Source of the DNA: Adlercreutzia sp910585575
Lineage (GTDB): Bacteria > Actinomycetota > Coriobacteriia > Coriobacteriales > Eggerthellaceae
DNA: 64,000 nucleotides
Assembly: GCF_951801035.1 (NCBI RefSeq)
Contig: NZ_CATOKT010000005.1
Reading direction: 5' to 3' (one strand)
This document shows positions 49,701 to 61,700 of the stretch, piece after piece. Both the position numbers and the translations under genes were made by a program. How positions within the stretch are numbered: the first letter of the stretch is position 1; every line of letters begins with the position of its first letter. Below the pieces are notes generated by a model, which was not told where the DNA came from, searched no databases, and saw nothing but the letters and a program-made list of their open reading frames with translations.

Positions 49701-52700
49701 AGCGCAGCTTGTAGCTGTGAACGCCCTCGCTGTCCTCGGGCTTGGGATTGATGTCGGACAGCACCCAGTAGCCCCGGTTGCCGTAGTAGTCGCTCTCGGA
49801 GGTGTAGGAGATCGGAGCGCCGCCCTCGGCTACCACCCAGCCGCCGATATCATTGAGAACGCGATTCTCGCCGCGGGCATCGTAGAGCGTCCAGCGGTAC
49901 TCGCCGGATTCGGGGTTCATGTCCCACTTCGCCACCTGGCCCTCGCGGTTGACCGGCTGCTCGTACTCGTTCAGCAGCTCCACCTTGACGCCGTTCACGC
50001 CGGGATCTTCCACCTCGCCGTCATAGTCCAGGTCGATAAGGCCGCTCTTGGTGGCCACGGTGGCGCCGTCGGCGTTCTTGAAGTTGCCCAGCCAATTGCC
50101 TTGGGCGTCGAAGGTCTTGTCGGTGGACAGGAGGAAGCGGCCGTTGTCGCCGCGATGGTAGGTCGTATCGCGACCCAGATCGTCCGTGGTCGTTCCCGTC
50201 ACCTCGGCATTGGTGTCGTCCTGCAGCTCGTTCCAATTCGCATCGATCCAGATGTAGTCGCCAATATAGCCGCGCGTGGCCGGAGCGTCGATGTAGGCGC
50301 CGGCCTGCTTGTCCTCGAGCACCTTGGCCGTCGTGTCGCCAACCGTGCCGGAACGGATGTTAATACGCTGAACGAAGCTGTTCCACTGGGTCACCTCGGC
50401 CAGGCGCTCGGCCAGCCCAGGATTGGCCTCGGCGTTCATATCGAAGTCGGCCACGCCGTTGGTGCTGCCCAGGTACTTGGGCAGGTTCAGCGGGGCATGC
50501 ATCTCGTAGTCCAGCTGGAAGAAGCCGGCCGTGGGCAGGAACAGGGTCTCCTTCGTGATCTGCGCCCACACGGCACGCACGGCCTTGCGCAGCTTCTCCT
50601 CTTGCTCGGGATGACGCTGGCAGTAGGCCTTGATCTCCTCCAGCTTCACGAAATGCGCCTCCCGCAGCTTCTTCTCGGCATCTTCGCTGATAAGCGTATT
50701 GCGCTCGTTGAAGTAGATGCGCCGGTTGTTCTCACTGCCCAGGCTCCAAATTTGCGGCAGGGCATCCTCTTGGAGCGGCACCATGACATCGGCCGCAGCA
50801 TCGAAGTCGAAGGGACCGAGCCACATTTGGTACTCGTCGGACGTCAGCTCATGAGAGCCGATACCATCAGAGCTCATAGGCGCGTTCACCGACATCTTCA
50901 GCGAGTCGAAGTCTTTCAGCCAGCCGTTCCACGTGGACAGGCGCGGAACGCTGTTCGCGCCGGTGTTGTTGAAAATCATGGTGTCGTCGGCGTAGGGCAT
51001 GACGTCGAAGAGCACCGTATGCACGTAGCTGGGCGACAGCGTGGTAGAGCCGCCGCGGTTGATAGCGCGCATCGTGTAGGAGTAATCGCCGCCCTCGGGC
51101 ACAGCCGCCGGGCCGTTCACCTTCTTCGTGTAGTTCGAAGAGCGCGAGGAAGAAGAGCTCTTCGACTGGTCGTGGGTCTCAACCGAGGCGAAGCCCACGG
51201 CCGGCAGCTCCACCTGGATCAGCATCTCGGCGTTGACGTTGTCGAGGTTCCAGTCGCGCGAATCGTAGATGTAATTGGTGGAGGTGGTGTCTTGGTTGTC
51301 GGGGATATAGGGGTCGTAGTTGCCGTCCTTGTAGGCATAGCCGCTCGACTTCAGGTAGTCGAAGCCCAGCGTGGCGTTGGCATCGGGCTTCACGGGAATC
51401 ATGATCTCCACCACAATGGCCTGGCCCGGCGTGAGCGCCGCAGCGCCCACCGAACCGTCGTCCTGGGTTTCTCCGGTGAAGTGCCAGCTCAAATACTTGC
51501 GCTCCACGGTACTTACCACGTCGCCGCGCTTGTCGGCCGCCAGCAGGCTGCCCGGGCCCTCCGGGTCCGTGGCCGCGCGCACCTGGGGATCGGTCAGCGT
51601 CAACGGATGGACACGCGTCGGATCGCTCGGATCCAAGTCGTAGATGTCGTCCTCGCTCGTGGCCACCGTCACGGTCATGGTCGTGCCGTCCGGCAAGGTG
51701 ATCTCCTTCTCCTCGGTGCGCTTTGCCGTACCGAAGGCGGCGTTCTGCTTCTCGATATGGTAGGTCCACAGCGGCGTGACGGCATCCAAATTCTCAGCGG
51801 GGTTCTTCACCACCACCACTTGCTCGTCGGCACCGGTGAAGGGATTGCGCTGAGTCACCACCTCGGTCTCGGGCCGTGTGCGATAGGCCGAGTTCAGCGG
51901 ACAGGTCGCACTGCCGTCGCCATCCGTTTGCACCACCTCACGATAGGGCACATAGGACAGCGATCCGTCGGTGAGCATGCTGGCGGCACCGAAATTCTCC
52001 AGAATGGGAAGCATCAGCGACATATCCGGATTCGTGCAGGTATCGGGCTCGCGATCGGTCAAACCGAGCGTCGCCATCTGCTCTTCGTCCAAATTCGTCA
52101 GCGTCAACTTGAGTCGCATCATCTTGGACGCCTGGGTGTTGATCTCGGGCGTGCCCGACTCCCAATGGTAGCCGGCATTGCCGCTGCCGCTAAAGTACGA
52201 CTGCTCCAAGTCCAGCCGCAGCGTCGGCTTCTCGTTTACGCGGTAGAAGCCCACACGCTGACGCTCTACCTCCAGGTACTTCGTGTCGTCGTAGCGCAGC
52301 ACACCAGACAGGAAGTGGTTCACGTGGACCGCCGGCGTCTCGGCCGAACTGTCATCCGAATCGCTCGCTGCCAGCGCAACGAAGGGCGAGCTGTTGATAG
52401 GCTTGCGCACATCGATGCTGATCAGGCAATGAACTCCGGCGGCGTTCTTCGTAAGCGACTCGGGCATGGGGGTCTGCCCCACCGTGGAGTAGGAACCCGA
52501 CGGCGTGCGCTCGTAGTCCAGGCCGTCCTGGGTCTTGCGCGGCTCCCAGCCCGTGCTCAAGCGACCGGGGTCGAGCTCGTCGGCCTCTTGGCTGCCCGCC
52601 GTGGCCGCCTTGGTGATGGCCGAGGAATCATCGTCGGGCATGGCGTCAACTTTCAGGCGCAGTCCGTGGGGCACCGCCTCCTCGTAGCTGCGGAAGGTGT

Positions 52701-55700
52701 CGAGCTCCTCGCCCAAGGTGGCGTTCTCACTCTCCACGCTGCCCGCACCGCCGTGGCCGTCGCGCGGCGACACAGCCTTCACCACCCAGCGAATCTGGCG
52801 AATGTCCTGGGCCGCGCCACCGGTCAGCGAGCTCACGTCGATGGGATGCGATGCGTTGTCCGGATCCGTGGCGTCGAAGATGCCCACTAGTTTCCAAGCG
52901 CTGTTCGGATCGCGCAGGGCATTGCCACTGTAGATTTGATCGGCGCTGTTGGCGTCGCCGCTTATCTGATGGCCGTCCTGATCGAAGACGATATCGTCCT
53001 CGCCGTAGAAGTAGTCGCGGTCGGCATCGGTGCCCGGCAGGGCATAGTTCTCGTTGTCGCTGCCCGCCGGATCGTTGCCGTTCTGCTCGTAGTACACGCT
53101 GTTTGCGCTGTTGCGGTCGAGCGAGGCCGTGCGCACCCACACGTACAGGCGCAGGTTGTCGGCCCGCTCGGCCAGCTCGTTGGCGGGCGTGCCGTCGGCG
53201 TTGTACTCGGCCCCCGGCACCTCCCACACGCCGGGCATGATCGTCTGCACGTTCTGCTTCAGAATGCGGTACACCGGCGAGGTGAGCGAGCGGAAGGGAG
53301 CGTCGGTGGTCATGGAGAACTGCGTGGCGTAATAGGGCAGCTGCCAATCCATGATGAAGCTGTTCACGGCACCGCCCGTGTTCACGGCCTGGGTGATGTA
53401 GAACTGGTTGTCGGCGCGCCAGGTGGTATCGTTGGCCACGCTGGTGTTCCAGTCCTTATCGAGCACCAGATCGCGCGGCGAGGCCGTGTCCCCGCGCACA
53501 GACGAGCTGGGGCACCAGATGCGGAAGATGCCCGACTCGGCCTTCAGGTAAATGTCATCGAGCGCGCCGTCATGGTCGTAATCAGCCTCGGGCACCGTCT
53601 CGGCGGTATCGTCGCGCACGTACTCCTCATGGTCGGTGTCTTTCTTCTGGGCGGGAATGCGATAGGTCGAGGGGCTCTGCGCGGCGAAACCGTAGGGCAT
53701 GAACTCCACGCCGTCGATGCCCGACTGCGCCAGTTGCGCCGGCTTGCTGGCCTTGGCGCCGGTGGCGCTCGTGTGCGTCCATCCCTTGCCCGAGCGATCG
53801 TCGTCGAGCCACATCAGGCGGCTGTCATGGGTGGTGACGCGCGCCGTCGAGGACTCGCTCAGCACCGTGTTGATGGCGTTGACCTTGTCCCAGTAGGTCA
53901 AAGTCCGCGGCGAGTGGTCCGCGGCATAGGCCTCGTCGAAGAGGTTATCGATACGGGCGCGCACCTTCAGGGTAAGCGATTCGCCAATACCCAGATAGCC
54001 ATCGGGGCGCACGCCAGCCCAGTACGCCTCTAGCAGCGTATCGTAGGTAGCGAACTCCTCGTCGGTAGCGTCATCGGGCGGAGCGATCTCGAACACGAGC
54101 GTCTCGGTCTCGCGCTCCTTGACCTTGGTGGCGCCGAACACCGGATCGGCAAGGTCGAGCGGGTCATCACTGTCGGGCTTGGCGAACTCGCGGTTATCGT
54201 AGGTGGCCGTACCGTAGTCCGGTTGCTTGGTAATGTCGATCGTCCAACCCCGCTCCAACAGCTGCCGCGGAGTCAACTGCTCCACCACGGGCGCAGAGGC
54301 GCCGCGCGGCGTATGGGTCCATTCCACAACGAAGGGCGGGTTGTCGTCATCGTAGAACGTTCCCGCAGCCATGATATTCTGCAGGGCCGCCACGTCGGCG
54401 TCCTTGTTGGTGAACGCCATCATGGCCTCGTTGGTGAAGTACGTCGTCTCCTTGGGAAGGGTGAGGGCGTACACGTACTTGGCGTGGAACACTGGCGAGC
54501 CGTCGAATCGGTCGCCGCTCTGGGAGGGCAGGTTCGACAGCTTGGCGGCGTACCAAAGCGACTCACCGTACTGCCACGGGTCGTTCTTGTCGTTCTTGGT
54601 GGTGCCGGCCCGGTCGAGCACCTGGCCTGCCACAGCCCCGCCGTCCATAGTGTCGACGCCGGTGCCATAGCCGCTGTCGGGCTGCACCTTGTAGGTGATA
54701 TCCAGGTTGGGCGTGCCCCAGCGGCGCAGCTTCAGGCCCGCCATAACGCCGCCGTCCTTGGTCGAGGCTGCGGTGCCCGTCATGCGGTTAATGAAGCCGT
54801 AGGTCGTCTTCACCTCGTCATTGCCGTTCAGGCGTGCCGTCGATGCCGCAGAGAGCGCGTAGCCCAAAGAAGAGGTGAGCGTGCCGATTTGCGGACGGAA
54901 CCAGTAGTCCTCCACATGCAGGCGCGCCTCCCCCGCCTCGAGGCAATTTAGCACATCATCAGTCTCGTAGTAGCGCGCGGTCATGCGCACCAACTTGTTC
55001 GTGTAGGAGCTCTCAGTGGCCTCGCGGGTGATCACCTTCGTGGCATCGCGGCTGTCGCGCTGGAAGGTGCCGTCGTCAATGGGATCGGCGGGCATAACGC
55101 CATAGGTGGCGAACTCCTCGGCCACCACGTAATCGTTGGTGTGATGGCGGTTGTGCGTGGCACAGGCACTCCAGCGGAAGCCCGTTACCACATCCTTGTC
55201 ATCGACGATCGACCAAATGGGATGCCACCCGCAGCCATCGGCATTGGAGTCACAGTTGCCCGTGCCAGGCAAGCACGTGACACCCGGATAATTGCTATTC
55301 GAGGGATTATTGAATTCCGGCTTAACGGTAGTCGGCTCGTTGAGATTCGCTCCCGTTCCTGTTCTATAGTTCTTGTATTGCACCTTGGCCTGGGAAAGGA
55401 CCTTAGTTCCCGATCCGTTGAGCGTCGCAGCGGTGCTTTTCGCAAGATCGACGCAGGTACAGGGGAAAATGCCCCTATCTTCCAGCTGCTGATCGGTCCA
55501 GTTCGTCCTCGCCTTGACGCGAACGTAATCGGTGCAAGCCGTGCACTCGTTATAGTGATCGCAGTAGTAATCGAACTTTCGACCGCCAATAACAATCCAT
55601 CCCAACAGACTGTTCTGCGAATACTTAACTTCGGCAACCTTCATGGCATCGCGCTGGGCCTGCGTGAAGAAAGAATAGTCGGTCGCGTCATAGAAATTCA

Positions 55701-58700
55701 CCACGTCATGAACTTCCGCATAATGGTTCTGGTCCAACAAGGGCAGCGGCGTCACTACATGGCCCTTCACCATATAGATGGCCTGGCGCGAATCGAGGCG
55801 CTTATCCGACACGTCCCCATCGTAGCGGCGCTGGTAGGCGCTACCGACCTCGTAGGGGTTGCCGGCGATGTCGGTGTCAGTCAGGAACTTGAAGTTGGGC
55901 ACCTGGCTCGACACGTAGGTGCGGATGTTCTCGAAAGAGCGCTGCACCTCGGCGTGGGCGCCGTCGGCCGTGGCCGCCGCCGTCTCGCCGTCGCCCACGG
56001 TAATGACGTCGAACTTGAAGACATCCATGTCCGTCGAGCGCAGGGCGTGCTCGGCTGCCGCATCGCCGTTGATGCCTGCAGGCTTGGCGATGAAGCGCAC
56101 CACGAAGCGGTACTGCTTGGCCCCGGTCACCGGGTCGTCGGTCAGCTCGTAAGTGACCGTCGCGTCGAACAGCGCCGCTGCGTCGGCCTTCGCCATATTG
56201 GCCGACGCCCCCACCTTGGAACGACTCGTCGCGTTGGCGTCATGGGCGTTCACCAGGTTCCAGTCGCGCACGACAAAGGGCTGCTCGTAGTCAACCAAGC
56301 GCGGATAGGGTCGGTTCGTCTCGCCGTTGACCGGCGCCAAGTTCTCGGGCAGCACCACGGTCACAATGGGCAGAACCAGCGAGCCCATCTGGCCGCCGTC
56401 CACGGCGTAGGTGTGCTGGCGGCGCTCGTTCAAGTAGCTGACCTCGGGGTTGTTGCGCTTCACGGTGTCGACGGCTGTGTCGTTCCACCAATAGCGGTTC
56501 TCCACGTGCACGTTCAGCTGGCGCACGTCGCCCTCGTTCTGCACATAGTATTCATCGGCATCGGCGCCCACGCCGTCGGCGCCGATCGAGTTCCAGGTGC
56601 GGATGAGCGGCTTGCGCATAACGGCCTTGGTGCCCGTTTGGGCATACACTGTCGGAGCTGCTTCGGCTTCCTCGTTCTTGTAGGCCTTCCACCACACCAC
56701 GGCGCTGTCCTCCTGCGCCGGTGCCAGCAGCGTAGTCGGATTGGTCGCCCGCGACCCCTGAGGAGCCTCGGCTGTGGCCAGGCAGGTGTTGTTCAGCACC
56801 ATCTTGCCGCCCACGCTCGGAAGATTATAGGAGCCCCACGAGGTGTCGTAGGCACGCTGGCGCGAGGCCGTGATGCCCGACCGTCCCACGAAACGGTAGT
56901 CCATATTGCCCATCTGCACGTTGTTCAGGTCGCCGTCGTTCTTATTGGTGTCGGCGGCCGTCGAGGCGCCCTCGTAGTGGTCGAGGTCGAACACTTGGAA
57001 GTAGGCGCTCGAGCGGCTCGGGCGCTGGCCCTTGGCCACATCGGATCCCGTAGCATCGCCGTTGTCGTAGGGCCGCAGCAGCACGCGGTCGTACCAGGCC
57101 GCTTCGTCGCCATCGGAGGCAGGATTGGCGAAGATGCGCGAGGCAACGCTCACGTTGATCTTGTAGCCGGCGTCACCCGTGTAAATGTCGGGATCCACCG
57201 TATTGCGCAATGCCCCTACCTGTGATCCGTCGCTTGTGCGGCCGAACCACTTGCCCAAAGGCTGGCGTACCGTGATCTTCAGCACCCATGGCTGCGAACT
57301 GTCCACATAGGCCTGGGTGTGCGTGTCGGCTGCCCCGGTCTTATCCGGATCGCCTTCCGTATTCAGGGCCTCGTAGGTCGACCGGTCGGTGAGGCCCGAC
57401 ACATCGGGCGACGAGGCCTGCTTGAGCGCGAGGCCGTTGCGGTAGTCCGCCGGGTTCTGAGACGCACTGGGCGCATCAAAGCCGGCATAGGCAGAATAGG
57501 GGCTCTGCACTACCTCGACGCTGACCAGGCTGTTGTGGATAGGACTGAAACGCTCCTGCACCGTCGGATCGGTGCTGACATTCTGAGGAGCCCCCTGCAC
57601 AGCCGAAAGCACCTCGGCGCTCACTTTGGGCGTGACGCCGTCAGCCTCGAAAACAGGCTCGGCACCGTAGGGCATGACGTAGGTGAACTCGACGCCGTCC
57701 AGGGTGCGGTCGCCGTAATTGACGGCCTGCAGCTTAGCCTGATAGGTTTGATGGTATTCCAGCGCCGCATCGTACTGGCCATAGAACAGACCCTTGTAGC
57801 TCGACAAGAGCCCCTGGCCCTCCGGCCAGCTCTCATGGGAGTCCCACAGCTGGTACTTGCGCTGCGCCTCGTAACCCGTCGAAGCATCGTCGGGCACGAA
57901 CTGGCTCGCGGCGGCAATCCACGCCTTCTGCAGGTGCAGGCGCGACTCGGCCCACAGAAGCGGCGTCTGAGAGCCCCAAATAGTAGCGTTGCCCTCAGCG
58001 TTCGTCGTACGCGCGCCCAAGGTGCGCGCCTTGGTAACGAAGGTATAGTAGTCGCGCATGAAGCGGTTTTCCTGGTAGCGGTTCTCCGACTGGTCGTTGG
58101 GCGAGATCATCCACACGTCCGCCGGCAGGCTCAGAGCCACCTGGGCCACGCTGCCACTGCCCTGGGGCCGCGGAGTATAGCGCACCGCTTGATGGGTATT
58201 GCTCGAGGCAACGTCCTCGTCCATGAAGTACGAACCGCTGTTGCCGTCGGTGCCCTGCAGGCCACGGTCGACCCAACCATACACCGCGTACTTATGCGTG
58301 CTGTCCTGGTTGGCCTGCTGATGGCCGCTGCTGTCCTTCCATCCGACGATGTCGTAGCGTTGCGTCGAGGTGGCCGTGCCGGGCAGGTACGTGTAGGAGC
58401 CGTCGAACATCTCCCACAGGTCGCACCCGCCGGGCTTGTCGGCGGTAAAGGCCGCGTCGTGATGGAGGTAGTCCATGTCCATCAGCACGTTCTGGTTCTG
58501 AATCTTATAGAAGCCCGCGGAATCGGCATCGGTGTAGCCGAAAGACCCCGAGGCGTTCTGGCTCAAGGGGTTCGCGCCGCCCGTCGGCCAGCTGGTGTGG
58601 TACTCGCCGATGCGCGGGAAGTACCAGGGCTCCAGGCCCGAGGTGCCGGTGAGGCGTCCGGTGTTCACCTGAACGGGGGTGTACACCTGGGGCAGCCCGT

Positions 58701-61700
58701 CCAAAGCGGCGGTTACGTCGAAGATAAGCTCGATGGTATCGCCCACCTCGATGCAGGTGTGGCCCACCGCCGTCTTGTCGGCGGGCGCCAGCGGGTCGCG
58801 GGCGCCGGGCACCATGGGCACGCCGCCCGTGAGGTCAGTATCGGGAATCCACTCGATGCGGAACAGGGCGAAGCGCGTCGTCGCGCTCGAGGTGCGCGGA
58901 TCCAAATCCTGGAAGACCCGCGTTGTCGCCGAAGTTCCCAAAGACTGCGCGGCGTTGCCGTAGGTCATCATGCCGCCGAAGTCACCGGCCACCTCGGGCG
59001 CATCGGCCTCGTCCACGCGGGTCACCTGCAGGTGCACCTTCTGGTTGGTCGTGCGCTCGGCCAGCACATCGGCGTGGCTCGCATCGGTCCAGCGAATAGC
59101 GCCCGGACGGTTGAGCCGCTCCTCCAGGTACTCCGCGGTAATCTCGTTGCCGTCGTCGTCCACGAGATAGTCCAACGGAATGCGCTCGTAGAACACCGGA
59201 TTGTAGATCTCGCCCTCGATGCGGGTGCAGCCCAAATTGGACTGGGTGCCCCGCGGCACGTTGTACAGAGCGTCTTTGTACCAGATGCGCTCGCCGGGCA
59301 GATAGCCCTTCTTCTGGTCGGCATCAGGATCGTAGGTCTGACTGGCCAGCTCCTGGCTCTGGAACGCCTGAGTCTGGAAGCGCACCACCGGCATACGGCG
59401 ATAGGTGGTGAACTCGGTCTCGGCATAGGAGTCCTGCTTGGTCATGACCAAGCTGTGCTCAGCGGCCTCCTCCAGCTGGAACCAGCCGCCCTCCCCCGTG
59501 GCCAGGTTGTTGCAGAAATCGAGGTGCGTGGCTTCCTCGTGGTAGTGCGTGTAGCCCACATCGAGGGAGAACTTGCCGCTCTGCCACGCCTCGGTCGCCT
59601 CTTGGAACGAGCCCAGGCGGTTGAACGCCGACAGCTGATCGCGCTGATCCAAATAGCGTCCGACGCCAACCAGGGCCACATCTTCCAACGCATAGGGCGT
59701 GGCCTTACCGGCACCGTCCACGGACGCCGATGCGGGCACATCGTAATAGGTCCAGCGCACCTTCGTCACCGTGCGGAAGGGGTTGATGTTCACCAAGTAG
59801 CCCGCCTGGATGTTCCCCTGGTGGTCGGCAAGGATCTGTGCCTCGCTCTTCCAACTGCCCACCGTGGGGTCGGAGCCCGTCGCATCGAAGTACTCGATGC
59901 GGATGGCGGGACGACGGTTCGGATCGGCGCCCAAGCCATCGGACGTGGCGGTGGCCGGCCCGGCAGCCAGGTTCTTGCTCGCCGGCATGGTGGGCGGATA
60001 GCGCAGGTCAACGGCTTTCCCCTGCTCTTGGCGCACGGCGGTGTCGCTGGCGGCAATCTTGGGCGTCTGGGTCAGCTCGAAGCCCTTCTGCAGGTTCTCG
60101 TCGTAGAGGTTCACCGTTACCGTGATATTGGCGGTGTGGTAGGTGGGGTTGATAAGGTTCGATACCGTCACCTGAGCCGGGTTGCCGTCCACATTGGCCG
60201 GCCCGCTGGGCGAGGACCCCGTGAACTTGATGGCCATCTGCGGATCTTCACGATGGTCGCGGTTAGCCGGCGACGTGGTGCCGTTGGGGTTGGTCACCGT
60301 GCCCACCCGCGTGGCGTCGTCGGCATGGTGGTAGTAGGTAAGATCTGAATGCAGGCCCACGCCATATTGCTCGATGCCGGCCACCTTGTAGTTCACCTGA
60401 TGCTCATGGGCGATGTCATTGCTACCCAAGCCGTCGTCGTCGGTGTACAGGAAGGGGTTGTGCCCGTTTGTGTTCTCGCTGTGCCAGGCGCGGTACTGGG
60501 TGAATCCGTGCTTCGGTGCCGACACGGTATAGAACCACGCCCGCGGCTGCACGCCGATATAGTGCTCGGGGGCATCGTTGTGCCAGGCCGTATTGGGCGT
60601 GAGCGTGTCATAGGCAGTGTTGGACAGCTCGCTGGTCAGCTGGGTGATGACGCGGATGCGCACGCCCTCCCCCGGCTTCACCACGCGGTCGCGCTCGTCG
60701 GTCAGCACCCAGGAGCCGTCAGCAGCCTGCTCGTACAAGGTCTTGCCCACCTGGAACTCGATGACGCGGTTGTCGATGGTGTTTTCCGTAGTCGTCGACG
60801 CAAAGAGCGAAGGCGTTACGGCCGTGGCGGCCAGCGAGTAGTCCACCTGGGGCTCGCAGGGACGCTTGTTGGTGTCGTCGGGGCGCATCATGAAAGCCGT
60901 CACCGGCAGCGGGTCGTTACCTGGGAAGGATAAGCCGCAGGTGTTGTCATCGACCCAGGTGCCGTTCTGGTTCTTCTTGGCAATCTCCCAACCCACGATG
61001 CGCTGGCCCTCGGGCACCTGGAAGCGCGAGGTGATCGACTCCATGGGCAGCTTCGAATCGGCCTGAGCGCCCACGTACAGGTTGTATTCCACATAATCGC
61101 CCACGTACAGGCCGCCGTCGGGAATGTTGGTCCACACGGCCCCGGAGTCGCTGTCGTAGGAAACCGGCGAGAACACGTCAGTAGCCGCCTTGTCGTAGGC
61201 GAACACCTTGCGCATGGTCTGACCGCTGGCCGTACGTGCAGGCAGCAGGGCGCCGCGGTTGGCCTCGGAGTACAGCTCGCCCATCAAGTGCTTGTGGCTG
61301 TAGTAGCCATCGTCGGTGATGCGGAACGACAGCGGCATGTCGGCATGGGGATCCTTCGACTTTAGCTCGGTAGCAATAAGCGTGTCGACCAGATCCACAG
61401 ACGGGAACTGGGTGCCCTGCTTGCCGAAGGTCGGCGTCGAGGTGTCGTTCCAGTGGCCCGTAGCGGGGTTGTTGCCCGTGGCCGTGGCGGCCGCGAAGTC
61501 CTCAGGAGTACGGTCGACGTACACGCCGTCATAGGCGAAGGCGAAGTCGTTGGGATTCGCCTGGGCACTCTCCGCCTGGGTGTCGGTCAGCCAACCCTCG
61601 GAGTCCAGCATGCGGTTCACACGACGCTGCAGCGCGTTGGGCGAATCGAACACCAGCGAGAACTCGGACACCCGCGCCCGGGAGAACTCAATGTTCACCA

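Larger units (their letters stand above)
44000..50300 (-). other. SdrD B-like domain array of giant 2
   Basis: First strands mark eight domains: YIGDYIWIDANWNE (about 50.27 kb), YEGTVFRDD (49.4 kb), LGNKIWEDEDYDGHQ (48.8 kb), ISGRVWNDANADGLQ (48.1 kb), IEGYLWEDPDNDGMH (47.3 kb), IAGVLWSDLDHDGVRD (46.3 kb), IEGNVWRDDYDGVRQ (45.7 kb) and ISGRAWRDFDRDGIQD (44.9 kb). Domain order and linkers match those in giant 1 for the first five, but giant 1 shows nine starts before the window ends. Confidence 0.85.

Noticed and set aside
49192..52890. A 1,232-codon plus-strand ORF over giant 2
   Set aside because: Same reason: antisense shadow of the B-like domain and ectodomain codons, with low-information composition and no start signals.
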